Shown here in pieces: positions 41,546 through 50,575 of a DNA stretch of 64,000 bases (the stretch's first letter is position 1; the number at the start of each line of letters is the position of its first letter). The stretch is taken from NCBI GenBank assembly GCA_028280345.1, contig JANQLY010000005.1, positions 190,179 through 254,178 on the forward strand, given 5' to 3'. Under the pieces are notes generated by a model. That model saw only the letters and a list, made by a program, of their open reading frames with translations, had not been told where the DNA came from and did no database searches. This stretch comes from Pseudomonadales bacterium. Its GTDB lineage: Bacteria; Pseudomonadota; Gammaproteobacteria; Pseudomonadales; UBA7239. A program made the position numbers and the translations under genes.

Positions 41546-42551
41546 GCACATCTCCACCTGGCTGACACATGGTCAATGCGGTACTAATGGCGAGTTGTAG
41601 GCTATTGGCATCTACCTTGCCACTACCGGCGAGGTCAAATGCCGTGCCGTGATCTACCGAGGTGCGAATTATATTAAGGCCCAGGGTGACATTAATCGCA
41701 TGATTAAAACCGGCGTACTTTAAGACTGGCAGGCCCTGGTCGTGGTACATGGCAAGAAAGACATCAGCATCGCTGCGGTTTTGCGGTGAAAAAATAGTAT
41801 CGGCAGACAGGGGGCCTGCAATATCAAGGCCCTGTTCTCGCAAGTGCTCAAGCGTCGGTGTAATGGTATCGATTTCTTCCTGCCCAAGGGCGCCCATATC
41901 TCCCGCATGGGGGTTCAAACCACAGACATAGATACGCGGCTTTGCTATAGAGAAAAAACGCTGAAAATCCGCGTGAATTATCTGAAGTGTACTTTCAAGC
42001 AAGTCCCGTGTAATTGCCGCGGGCACATCCTGTAATGGCAGATGTGTTGTGGCGAGTGCGACGCGCAACCCTTCCGTCGCGAGCAACATCACCGGGTGGG
42101 TAGCACCATTTTTCTCAGCGAGGTATTCTGTGTGGCCGCTAAATTCAAAACCGCCCTGGTTTATCAGTCCCTTGTTAACCGGACCGGTTACCAGCGCCTG
42201 GCATTCTTTGTTTTGACACAGTGCTATCGCTGTATCGAGGGTTTCCAGTACATAAGCTGCATTTGCGGGGTCGCCGCTACCGGCTGTGACCGATTTTTGT
42301 AACGAAACCGGATAGTAAGCCAGGCGGCCCGCTCCGGTTAATGCCGGTATGGTATGCGCATTATATTCATACAATTCCAGAGGCAGGTTCAGTTGGCGAG
42401 CCCGCGCCTCAAGTAATGCAGGGTCTGCAACGGCTACCAGTTCAGCGCCCTGTTGTTGCTGTGCCATGATAACGGCGAGATCGGGGCCGACCCCTGCCGG
42501 TTCTCCCGGTGTGAAAGCGATACGTGGCGTGCTAGATTTTGATATCGACAT
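41538..42551 (-). CDS. pdxA: 4-hydroxythreonine-4-phosphate dehydrogenase
   Basis: NAD-dependent step of DXP-dependent pyridoxal-phosphate synthesis. The 337-residue protein starts with RIAFTPGEPAGVGPDLAVIM and has TGPVNKGLINQGGFEFSGHTE, VCGLNPHAGDMGALGQEE with metal His, PLSADTIFSP and YHDQGLPVLKYAGFNHAINV, all diagnostic of the family. It overlaps the surA end by 20 bp and rsmA by 8 bp. Confidence 0.97.
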   Translation of the reverse strand: MSISKSSTPRIAFTPGEPAGVGPDLAVIMAQQQQGAELVAVADPALLEARARQLNLPLELYEYNAHTIPALTGAGRLAYYPVSLQKSVTAGSGDPANAAYVLETLDTAIALCQNKECQALVTGPVNKGLINQGGFEFSGHTEYLAEKNGATHPVMLLATEGLRVALATTHLPLQDVPAAITRDLLESTLQIIHADFQRFFSIAKPRIYVCGLNPHAGDMGALGQEEIDTITPTLEHLREQGLDIAGPLSADTIFSPQNRSDADVFLAMYHDQGLPVLKYAGFNHAINVTLGLNIIRTSVDHGTAFDLAGSGKVDANSLQLAISTALTMCQPGGDVHA

Positions 42552-43839
42552 AGGCCTCGTCGCGCAGCTCTTTCAGCCATAGCGGTAACTCCTGCTCAAA
42601 GCGCCGCTGTGTCAGGTAACCTTTAACCTGGTTGCGTAATAGAGTATCGCTCATATCTGTTTCCCTGCGCTCGAGAACTTCGACAATATGCCAGCCAAAC
42701 TGGGTTTGAAAGGGCATACTAACGACATTCAGTTCGGAGTTGTCCATAACCTGGTGGAACTCCGGTACCAGTTCGCCAGGATTTGTCCAGCCAATGTCAC
42801 CGCCCTTGAGTGCGGAACCAAAATCCTCTGAATACTCTTTGGCAACTTCAGCAAAATCGCGTTTGCCGTTAACAATATCCTCACGTAAACCCAGCAGCAA
42901 CTCACCAGCCTCCTTCTCCGAGCGAATCGCTGATGATTTGACCAGCACATGTCGTGCGCGAGTTTGCTGTACCCAGAATTCCTGGTTGCCCTTTTTATCA
43001 AGCATTTTAAGAATATAGTAGCTATTGCCACTAAGAATCGGATCGGATACTTCACCCTCTGCAAGGTCATCAACAACTTTGGCGTACAGGGAAGGCAACT
43101 GGGTTTTCTTGCGCCAGCCGAGATCGCCGCCATTAGCGGCATCCTGTGATTCAGAGTAGGCCCGGGCTAACGTGGCAAAGTCTGTGCCACTGCGTGCAAG
43201 GCTGACAATTTCATCGGTTTTATCAATAATTGCTTGCTTGTCTTCCTCTGTTGCATTGGTGGGAATCGAAATTAAAATATGACCGAGGCGGTAGTCAGTG
43301 GAAGAACGCAGCTTGCCTTCTTCCGAGTTTAAAAAGTTTGTGATGTCCTGCTCCGTAATTTCAATACGTCGATTTACAGCTCCCTGCTGAATGCGCTGGA
43401 TAATCATCTCTCTTTCGAGGTTATTTTTGAAAGATTCAAAGTCCATGCCGTCTTTGGCCAGTTCAGCTTGTAACTGATTAAGGGTCATGTTGTTTTGCTG
43501 GGCGATACCCATAATGGCAGTTTCGAGTTCTTCCTGACTGACTTCAACCGAGGCGCGTTGGGCGAGCTGATATTGCAGGTTTTCTATAATCAGGCGTTCC
43601 ATCACCTGTTCGCGAAATACATCTTCAGGGGGCAGGGAGCCACCGCGGGAAACGATCTGGCGATAAGTGGCTTGCAGGCGCTGGTTGTACTCACTCTCCA
43701 TAATCACATCTTCATTAACGACAGCTACAACGCGATCGATCGAGGTTGCCTCGGCAAAGGCAGCATTTGCAAATAGAGTGCTGGCCAGCACGCCCATTAA
43801 AATGAGGAAGGTTCCAAGCGGTTGCGTTGTTGCTCGCAT
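42532..43839 (-). CDS. surA: Periplasmic peptidyl-prolyl isomerase/chaperone SurA
   Basis: Escorts outer-membrane proteins (including LptD) through the periplasm to BAM. An open frame extends to 43905 inside lptD, but I chose the ATG at 43839 (MRATTQPLGTFLILM): GGAG lies 6 nt upstream, and a signal peptide then ends at NAAFA. The mature protein has the SurA N-terminal domain (IDRVVAVVNEDVIMESEYNQ), and two parvulin domains (STDYRLGHILISIP and QTRARHVLVKSSAI regions), ending with MPFQTQFGWHIVEVLERRET. About 435 residues, normal. Starts 2 bp beyond the lptD stop. Confidence 0.96.
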   Translation of the reverse strand: MRATTQPLGTFLILMGVLASTLFANAAFAEATSIDRVVAVVNEDVIMESEYNQRLQATYRQIVSRGGSLPPEDVFREQVMERLIIENLQYQLAQRASVEVSQEELETAIMGIAQQNNMTLNQLQAELAKDGMDFESFKNNLEREMIIQRIQQGAVNRRIEITEQDITNFLNSEEGKLRSSTDYRLGHILISIPTNATEEDKQAIIDKTDEIVSLARSGTDFATLARAYSESQDAANGGDLGWRKKTQLPSLYAKVVDDLAEGEVSDPILSGNSYYILKMLDKKGNQEFWVQQTRARHVLVKSSAIRSEKEAGELLLGLREDIVNGKRDFAEVAKEYSEDFGSALKGGDIGWTNPGELVPEFHQVMDNSELNVVSMPFQTQFGWHIVEVLERRETDMSDTLLRNQVKGYLTQRRFEQELPLWLKELRDEAYVDIKI

Positions 43840-43840
43840 T

Positions 43841-46204
43841 TTATTCTCCGTAGCCGTAGATACTGTCTTTAAACATGGAATCGAGTTTGTCACCAAAGCC
43901 GGCAAGGCTTTTAAGTTGAACTTCGAGAAAAATACCCTGATCGGTATTTTGCCGATCAGGATTCAAAAAGTCATTGCGATTTACCGCCCATTCGCGATAG
44001 ACAAGACGCATTTGCCAGCAGCAGTCGTCGTATTGCACCCCGGCGAGAGCTTCAAGAGGACGCTTATAGGTGAAATCGTAGTTATAGCGCCCGAGTAGTG
44101 CCCACTGGCTGGTAATCGGCCAGGCAGTAGAAATATCGCCCTCTTCAACGGCCTCAATCAGGGCATTATTCCCGGCTAGCTGCAATTGCTGTAGATAGCG
44201 ATATCCTACACTGAATACCTCGTAGCGGTGGCCGTGATAGTGCACGAATACGTTGCCCTTGTCAGTTTGGGACTGATAGTCATCCCACAACCACTGGGCT
44301 TGTAAGCGCCACACATCGTTAAAGCGGTAGTACAGTTCAGAAGCGAAGGGTGAACGGGGCGCGTTATAGTAGTCCTGTATCTCTGTGGGTAGTTGGGCAA
44401 AAATCACCGGGTCGATAGCATTTACCTGACGGTCATCGTGATAAAACGTTTGACCAATGCTGAGTCGTAATTGTTCCACACCGCTATTGCGATCGAGAAA
44501 CCGGGAAGTCAGACCAATGGAGGTCTGGTTGGCATCGCCGATACGGTCGCGGCCACTGAAGCGGTAGTCGCGAAATAGTTGCTCATAGCTGAATGTCATA
44601 TCATCAGTGTCAAACAGCTGGAAGTCATCCTGGTTTTCGTATTCGGCATAGTAGTAATAGAGGCGTGGCTCAAGGGTCTGATAGTGCTTTGCGTCCATGC
44701 GTTCGAAGATCAAACCAGTGTCTATTCCAGCTGTGGGCACAGCAACCGATGGGCTGTCGTCTGTGAAAGTCGGGTTATCAAGTTGCTGACCAAGGTAGCG
44801 TAAGGATACTGCCGGGTTTACATAGCCCGCTTGCCAGTTTGAGTTCCAGCCGAGTTCATAGTGACCGAAGAAGCGCTCGCCGGTGACCTGATTACTGTTA
44901 TTGTGGTCAAACTGTGCATACTCATTGTCAAACTTCAGTTCCCAGCCTGCATCGAGTACATAATGACCGCGAGCGACGAGCTCCGGTAATTTTTGATAGG
45001 GGTCGTTGACGAGACTGTCACGCAGCGTTTGATATTCCCGAACCTCTGCATCGTAATACCAGTTCTTTGTACTATAGCTGGCGAGTCCACGTTGTAACAA
45101 ATGTGTTGCGCGGGTAACCGACAAGCCGGAACTATCGAGATCGTCAAAATAGTTATTGTCGCTGACACGAGTATAATCAATGCGTGTACGCCACGGGCGT
45201 GCATAACCACCATCCTGCTCTACATCTACAAGCCAGCGATCGCGCCCGGCTTTTTTGTCATCGGCTAACCAACTGCCGCCAACCTGACTGGAAAATAACT
45301 CTGATAAATGACGAAACTCACCACCGAGTTGCCAGCCGCGATCACTGATATAACGTGGGATCAGGGTTGCATCGTAATTTGGTGCGAGATTGAAGTAATA
45401 GGGCATGCTCATATCAAAGCCATCTTCGCCGTAGGCAAACGATGGTGCCAGAAATCCTGACTGGCGTTGATTGTTAATTGGAAACAGCATATACGGCATA
45501 TAAAACACCGGCACGTCACCTATCTCCAGTCGCACGTGTTTGCCGCGACCTTGCCCACTATTAGGATCGAGTTCCAGAGAATCACTTTTCAACGTCCAGG
45601 TTGGATCATTCGGACTACAATGGGTGTAGGTGCTATCGGTTAAATAAATAATCTCTTCGTCTGTGCGAGTAATATTTTCTGCGCTACCGTGAATCTGTTG
45701 TTCGTGTAAAACATAACGGGCGTTGTCCAGATTGAGATAGCCTGCCTCAACAGCGACTTCAGCACGATCACCTTCAAGTAACAGGCCGGGCTCGCGTAAT
45801 ATCACATTGCCTTCAATATCTACTTTCTCATTATTTTCGTAGATAATCACCTTGTCGCCTTCCATGTGACGTTTCCCCTGGGTGATGATGACTTCACCAA
45901 TCATGATGGTGCGCTCTTCAGTAATATTCGATTCATTGCCCGTGATCGTAATCTCTTCAGATTCGACGTTGGTCGAGCGTGACTCCCTGGCAAGTGGGTC
46001 GATAAATGCACCGCAACAACCGGCCTGCATCTTTGCTTGTTGTGCTGTGTCGAGAGCTTCCTGTTCCACCCAGTCGGTGGTTTGCGCAAGGGCCGGCTGC
46101 AGCGTTATAGAGAATGCCGTCGAGAGTATGAAGAATGCCACAGCAAAGCGTACTGCGTTGGGCAGCACGGGGTTTGTTGAGTGGCAGGAGGTTGAGCGAA
46201 TCAA
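43841..46204 (-). CDS. lptD: LPS assembly protein LptD
   Basis: Outer-membrane component that inserts LPS in the outer leaflet with LptE. The 787-residue protein has a signal peptide ending PALAQ, an N-terminal OstA/LptA-like jellyroll (VIITQGKRHMEGDKVIIYEN) and a large barrel. Cysteines needed for the disulfide switch are visible: C63-C64 in QAGCCGAFID, one in YTHCSPNDPTW, and the adjacent pair in YDDCCWQM. The N-terminal pair is unusual because many homologues have one Cys there. Start is TTG at 46204 with an excellent GGAG 6 nt upstream; no ATG precedes the signal peptide. It heads the lptD-surA-pdxA-rsmA-apaH operon and is divergent from amgK. Confidence 0.96.
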   Translation of the reverse strand: MIRSTSCHSTNPVLPNAVRFAVAFFILSTAFSITLQPALAQTTDWVEQEALDTAQQAKMQAGCCGAFIDPLARESRSTNVESEEITITGNESNITEERTIMIGEVIITQGKRHMEGDKVIIYENNEKVDIEGNVILREPGLLLEGDRAEVAVEAGYLNLDNARYVLHEQQIHGSAENITRTDEEIIYLTDSTYTHCSPNDPTWTLKSDSLELDPNSGQGRGKHVRLEIGDVPVFYMPYMLFPINNQRQSGFLAPSFAYGEDGFDMSMPYYFNLAPNYDATLIPRYISDRGWQLGGEFRHLSELFSSQVGGSWLADDKKAGRDRWLVDVEQDGGYARPWRTRIDYTRVSDNNYFDDLDSSGLSVTRATHLLQRGLASYSTKNWYYDAEVREYQTLRDSLVNDPYQKLPELVARGHYVLDAGWELKFDNEYAQFDHNNSNQVTGERFFGHYELGWNSNWQAGYVNPAVSLRYLGQQLDNPTFTDDSPSVAVPTAGIDTGLIFERMDAKHYQTLEPRLYYYYAEYENQDDFQLFDTDDMTFSYEQLFRDYRFSGRDRIGDANQTSIGLTSRFLDRNSGVEQLRLSIGQTFYHDDRQVNAIDPVIFAQLPTEIQDYYNAPRSPFASELYYRFNDVWRLQAQWLWDDYQSQTDKGNVFVHYHGHRYEVFSVGYRYLQQLQLAGNNALIEAVEEGDISTAWPITSQWALLGRYNYDFTYKRPLEALAGVQYDDCCWQMRLVYREWAVNRNDFLNPDRQNTDQGIFLEVQLKSLAGFGDKLDSMFKDSIYGYGE

Positions 46205-46299
46205 GCCGAACTCCGGATCGGGCTATGCGAAAAATAACGGCGTATTGTACTTGATTTGGGGTCTGAATGCTGAGCTGAAACAGCGTACAATAGGCCACC

Positions 46300-47352
46300 A
46301 TGACAAGCCCTGAAGCGTTCAAATCCTGGGTCGAGGCTGCCTTGCAGGCGGCGGGTATGCTCAACGCGACCGATTTACAACTCCAGCCACTCAGCGGTGA
46401 TGCAGGCTTTCGCAGCTATTACCGTATCGCGGATTGTACATTGCCGATACTTGCGGTTTCAGCACCTCCGGACACAGAAAAAAACGAGGCGTTCTGCCAT
46501 ATTGCCCAGTTATTGCGTCAAAACGGAGTACATGCCCCACAGGTTTACGCGGTGGATTTTGAGCAGGGTTTTCTGTTGATTGAAGATCTTGGTGATGCGC
46601 TATATCAGCCGCTGCTCGAAGCCGGGCAACAGGAGACTCTATATGCCGATGCTATTACCTGTCTGCGCAAGTTACAGCACATTGCTACTGACCACTGTGG
46701 TTTGCCACTTTATGATCGCGAGCAACTACAGCTGGAGATGAACCTGTTCCCGCAGTGGTTTGTCGAACAGTTGCTAAACATCGACCTGACTGAATCCGAG
46801 CAGATGCTGCTGGAGGATGTTTATGTACTGCTGATTGACAGTGCCATGCAACAGCCGCAGGTGATTGTGCACCGCGATTTTCACTGTCGCAATCTGCTCA
46901 GGCTTGAGAATAACAATCCTGGTGTGATTGATTTTCAGGACGGTGTTGTCGGACCACTAACGTATGATCTCGTTTCGTTATACCGCGACTGCTATATCTG
47001 TTGGCCGCCACAACAGGTGGAGGCGTGGGTATTGCAGTACTACCATCAATTGCGAGAAGACGGTGTACTTAACGAGCAAATTGATGAGGTTGTGTTTTTA
47101 CAGTGGTTTGACTGGATGGGCTTGCAGCGCCATATCAAGGTATTGGGCATTTTTTCGCGTCTGTGTTTGCGCGATAGCAAGTCACAGTATCTCAATGATC
47201 TGCCTTTGGTTATTCACTATACCTTGTCGGTAGCGCGACAATATCCTGAGCTGATGAGCTTTGTAGACTGGTTCGAAATGCGTCTGTTGCCAGTCATCGA
47301 AAGTTGTGAGTGGTATCGCAATAGTGACTATGCCACGGAGTCGCTAACGTGA
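46300..47352 (+). CDS. amgK: Anomeric MurNAc/GlcNAc kinase (AmgK-type phosphotransferase)
   Basis: Phosphorylates MurNAc at C1 in the peptidoglycan-recycling bypass that avoids de novo UDP-MurNAc synthesis. The 350-residue APH-fold kinase has the catalytic loop VIVHRDFHCRNLLRLENN and the metal-binding VIDFQDGVVGPLTYDLVSL; FLLIEDLGDALYQPLL is the hinge region. It overlaps murU by 4 bp (GTGA), the conserved pairing that supports the specific assignment. Divergent from lptD across 95 bp. Confidence 0.93.
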   Translation: MTSPEAFKSWVEAALQAAGMLNATDLQLQPLSGDAGFRSYYRIADCTLPILAVSAPPDTEKNEAFCHIAQLLRQNGVHAPQVYAVDFEQGFLLIEDLGDALYQPLLEAGQQETLYADAITCLRKLQHIATDHCGLPLYDREQLQLEMNLFPQWFVEQLLNIDLTESEQMLLEDVYVLLIDSAMQQPQVIVHRDFHCRNLLRLENNNPGVIDFQDGVVGPLTYDLVSLYRDCYICWPPQQVEAWVLQYYHQLREDGVLNEQIDEVVFLQWFDWMGLQRHIKVLGIFSRLCLRDSKSQYLNDLPLVIHYTLSVARQYPELMSFVDWFEMRLLPVIESCEWYRNSDYATESLT

Positions 47353-48038
47353 AAGCCATGGTATTAGCGGCGGGCAAGGGGGAGCGCATGTTACCGCTCA
47401 CTAAAGATTGCCCGAAACCATTGCTGAAAGTAGGCGGCAAGTCACTGATCGAATATACCCTGGAGCGTCTTTGTGCAGCGGGGTTTCACAACGTGGTCAT
47501 CAATACCGCCTACCTGGGGAATATGATTGAGCAGGCGTTGGGTGGCGGTGAACAGTTTGGTTTGTCGATTAAATACTCGCGTGAAGAACAGGCACTGGAA
47601 ACCGGTGGTGGTATTTTACAAGCGCTTCCTTTGTTATGCGCGGACGATGATGCACCGTTCCTGCTAATCAATGCCGATGTCTGGTGTGATTGTGATCTTG
47701 CTGAGCTGTATAAAAAGTCACTCGACGGTAAACTGGCCCACCTTGTGCTTGTGGATAACCCCGGTCATCACCAGCGCGGCGATTTTTCCCTGACTGAACA
47801 CGGCTGTGTTGTTCAGCGTGAGGAAGGCAAATCAACTGCTTATACCTTTAGTGGTATTAGTATTATCGATCCTGGGCTCGTCAGATCTTATGCTGGTGGC
47901 AGTGACAGTTTTCCGTTGCGTGATGTACTGTTGCCTGCAATCACAAAGCAGCAGGTTAGTGGTGAGCTGTATCACGGCACATGGGTCGATGTGGGTACAC
48001 CAGAGCGGCTTGAGGAATTGCAGCAGCAACTCGCCTGA
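47349..48038 (+). CDS. murU: N-acetylmuramate alpha-1-phosphate uridylyltransferase
   Basis: Converts MurNAc-1-phosphate and UTP to UDP-MurNAc, partner of AmgK in cell-wall recycling (associated with fosfomycin tolerance in Pseudomonas). The 229-residue nucleotidyltransferase starts MKAMVLAAGKGERMLPLTKD with the pyrophosphorylase loop, PKPLLKVGGKSLIEYTLE, INADVWCDCDLAELY with metal Asp, and WVDVGTPERLEELQQ. GTG start inside the amgK stop. It is smaller than RmlA- or GlmU-type enzymes, as expected for MurU. Confidence 0.93.
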   Translation: MKAMVLAAGKGERMLPLTKDCPKPLLKVGGKSLIEYTLERLCAAGFHNVVINTAYLGNMIEQALGGGEQFGLSIKYSREEQALETGGGILQALPLLCADDDAPFLLINADVWCDCDLAELYKKSLDGKLAHLVLVDNPGHHQRGDFSLTEHGCVVQREEGKSTAYTFSGISIIDPGLVRSYAGGSDSFPLRDVLLPAITKQQVSGELYHGTWVDVGTPERLEELQQQLA

Positions 48039-48087
48039 TCTGGCTGATTCCAGTACAATAGCGCCAACCTTCCAGTGGTGACTTGCC

Positions 48088-48756
48088 ATGCCCGATTATC
48101 AAATTGCCCCGTCTATTTTGTCCGCAGATTTTGCTCGCCTCGGTGAAGAGGTTGAGCGTGTATTGGCCGCTGGTGCTGACATTGTGCATTTCGACGTGAT
48201 GGATAATCACTACGTGCCAAATCTGACTATTGGCCCCATGGTGTGCAAGGCATTGCGCGATTTTGGTATCGCCGCACCGATTGATGTCCATCTGATGGTA
48301 AAGCCTGTAGATCGCATTATTGGTGATTTTATTGATGCAGGGGCGACCTATATTACATTCCACCCGGAAGCTTCCGAACATATTGATCGCTCGATTCAGT
48401 TAATCAGGGAGGGAGGGTGCAAGGCTGGTCTGGTGTTTAATCCCGCTACACCACTCGACAGTCTTGAATATGTGCTCGACAAACTCGATATGATTTTGCT
48501 GATGTCAGTCAACCCGGGTTTTGGTGGACAGAAGTTTATTCCCTCAACACTGCAGAAACTGCAACAGGCGCGCAAACTTATTGATGACAGTGGTTGCGAT
48601 ATCCGTCTTGAAGTGGACGGTGGTGTCTCGGCGAGTAATATTGGCGAAATTGCCCGCGCCGGTGCCGATACGTTTGTTGCGGGCTCAGCGATTTTTAATC
48701 AACCCGATTACAAGGCAGTGATCGATCAGATGCGCGCTGAACTGGCAAGTAGCTAG
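48088..48756 (+). CDS. rpe: Ribulose-phosphate 3-epimerase
   Basis: Interconverts ribulose-5-phosphate and xylulose-5-phosphate in the pentose phosphate pathway. The 222-residue TIM barrel starts [17 protein letters not shown], then [49 protein letters not shown] and [14 protein letters not shown]: all the metal and catalytic residues (His, Asp, His, Asp) are in place. It lies 12 bp before gph, the standard rpe-gph pair. Confidence 0.97.
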   Translation: MPDYQIAPSILSADFARLGEEVERVLAAGADIVHFDVMDNHYVPNLTIGPMVCKALRDFGIAAPIDVHLMVKPVDRIIGDFIDAGATYITFHPEASEHIDRSIQLIREGGCKAGLVFNPATPLDSLEYVLDKLDMILLMSVNPGFGGQKFIPSTLQKLQQARKLIDDSGCDIRLEVDGGVSASNIGEIARAGADTFVAGSAIFNQPDYKAVIDQMRAELASS

Positions 48757-48768
48757 TCATTTATCTTT

Positions 48769-49455
48769 GTGACTGAACTTCCCTTATCACCCCATGGTGA
48801 TATACAACTGGTTATGTTTGATCTTGATGGCACCCTTGTAGATAGCGTGCCGGATCTGGCTTTTGCAATTAATCAGCTGTTGTGTTCCTGTGATTTACCT
48901 GAAGTATCGGTAGAGCAGATTGCTCTCTGGGTAGGTAATGGTGCCGCTATGTTAGTCAGACGCGCGTTGGCACATAGTTATAAAACAGACATTAAAGAGA
49001 TAGCAGCAGAAAATCTCGAGCACTGTCTCGAATTGTTCTTTGTGTTTTATCGCAAATGTAATGGCAAACGCAGTCAACTTTACAGTGGCGTTCTGAACAC
49101 TTTGCAAAGCTTGCAAGCTATGAATATCAAAATGGCAGTCGTTACCAACAAGCCGGCACAGTTTACCGATAGTTTGCTGGAGCAACTCGCTATCCGTGAT
49201 TATTTTTCCATGGTCGTCAGTGGCGATACTTTGTCGGTAAAAAAGCCCGATCCTGAACCGCTGCTTCACTGTGCACAGCAGTTACAAATCGATACAGCCA
49301 GGTGCTTGATGGTCGGAGATTCAATGACTGATGTAAATGCAGCGCGCAATGCCGCTATGCAGCACTGCTGCGTGAGTTACGGGTACAGTCAGGGTGCTGA
49401 TTTTAAACGTGAAGGTGTATCGGTGATTGGTAGCTTTACGCAGCTAGTGAAGTAA
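48769..49455 (+). CDS. gph: Phosphoglycolate phosphatase
   Basis: HAD hydrolase that clears 2-phosphoglycolate formed in DNA repair. 228 residues. It has motif I VMFDLDGTLVDSVPDLAFAI with two Asp, motif II Thr in VVTNKPAQFTDSLL, the Lys motif in VKKPDPEPLLHCA, and motif IV MVGDSMTDVNAARNA. GTG start at 48769. Its position next to rpe supports Gph over other HAD phosphatases. A stretch of 19 bp separates it from the next, convergent gene; no terminator was seen. Confidence 0.94.
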   Translation: MTELPLSPHGDIQLVMFDLDGTLVDSVPDLAFAINQLLCSCDLPEVSVEQIALWVGNGAAMLVRRALAHSYKTDIKEIAAENLEHCLELFFVFYRKCNGKRSQLYSGVLNTLQSLQAMNIKMAVVTNKPAQFTDSLLEQLAIRDYFSMVVSGDTLSVKKPDPEPLLHCAQQLQIDTARCLMVGDSMTDVNAARNAAMQHCCVSYGYSQGADFKREGVSVIGSFTQLVK

Positions 49456-49474
49456 CGAATTAGTTGGCGGCGGA

Positions 49475-50554
49475 TTAGCTATCAAACGATTCGAGATCCT
49501 GTACGGCATTTACCAGTTTTGAGATATTCGCACTGGTTATCTCCTCGCCGTAGTTGGCAGGTGGTGTAATTAGCCAGCCAATTACAAGTCCCCACATAAT
49601 GGATTTTCGATACAGGTACCAGGCTTCTTCAATGTCCGGGGCAGAGTGATCTCCAAGGTTCTGTTGCAGGCAGTCGAGATAGTATTCAAGCAATGCTCGC
49701 TCGTGCTGGCGGCGTTGTTCTGTACTTAATGCGGTCACGATAATATAACTCACATCGTGTGCCCAATTGCCGCGAATCATCAGCTGCCAGTCAAACAGGC
49801 CACCATCAGCGTCCGGCAACAGATAAGTATTGGCGACATGGGTATCGCCATGTAACAGGGTTTGTGCGTACTGCGCGCTTTCTTGCTGAAAGGCGCTTAA
49901 CTGTTCCCACATCTGTTCGAGCGACAAGCCAATCGGTGCAATTAGTGCCTGCTTGAAAGCATGTTTTTCGACCTGATCTTTGATCAGATCAAAGCCAATC
50001 GTGTTAAAAATATCACTCATCCCGCCTTTGGTTTCTGTGGCAATCCAGTTCAGCTCTGTCTGTAAGCGTGTGCTCTGCCAGAAATAACCGTGTAGCTTTG
50101 CGAGTGTGCGCAGTAGACCTTCAACCTGAGTAACACTTACATCGCTGCAAGCAGTAGGGAATTCAGCGCCGCGTGTGTTGAGATCTTCCATAATAATGCC
50201 AAACTGGCCGCTGTCGCGATCAAAGTGACTAGCAAAAACACGGGGTGTTTCCAATTGCAATTGCGGGCGAATCTCACGGTAAAAACGCACCTCGTTTTCA
50301 TACATCTCGTGGGGGGCATGGGGTGAAAGCAACATGGTTTTGAGCATGACTTGCTCAGGTACGGCATAGCTTTCATTGTTACTGTATTGTAATTTCAGAA
50401 TAAGACGATCAGCAGTGGATGCGAGGCCATCACCGCACTGGGCGGTTTGTACATTTTCAAAGGCTGTGATGGAAATGCCCGGTTGTAAGTCCTGCAATAC
50501 TTCGGTTAATAATTCCGTTGACAGTTCATCGGCATTGGCGGGAAAACGCGGCAT
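49475..50554 (-). CDS. Ecdysteroid-kinase-like / APH-family phosphotransferase
   Basis: A 359-residue kinase-fold protein of the EcKL/DUF1679-like group. The catalytic loop is TLLHGDTHVANTYLLPDAD and the metal motif is LFDWQLMIRGNWAHDVSYII; the hinge is FGIIMEDLNTRG. Related bacterial proteins are found in lipid, steroid or aromatic catabolism neighbourhoods, where substrates are mostly unknown. Here it lies directly behind the DUF3604 gene (21 bp apart, same strand), so the two may share a substrate pathway. Aminoglycoside resistance is unlikely from context but cannot be excluded. Confidence 0.75.
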   Translation of the reverse strand: MPRFPANADELSTELLTEVLQDLQPGISITAFENVQTAQCGDGLASTADRLILKLQYSNNESYAVPEQVMLKTMLLSPHAPHEMYENEVRFYREIRPQLQLETPRVFASHFDRDSGQFGIIMEDLNTRGAEFPTACSDVSVTQVEGLLRTLAKLHGYFWQSTRLQTELNWIATETKGGMSDIFNTIGFDLIKDQVEKHAFKQALIAPIGLSLEQMWEQLSAFQQESAQYAQTLLHGDTHVANTYLLPDADGGLFDWQLMIRGNWAHDVSYIIVTALSTEQRRQHERALLEYYLDCLQQNLGDHSAPDIEEAWYLYRKSIMWGLVIGWLITPPANYGEEITSANISKLVNAVQDLESFDS

Positions 50555-50575
50555 TTGTATCTCCGTAACTGGAAC

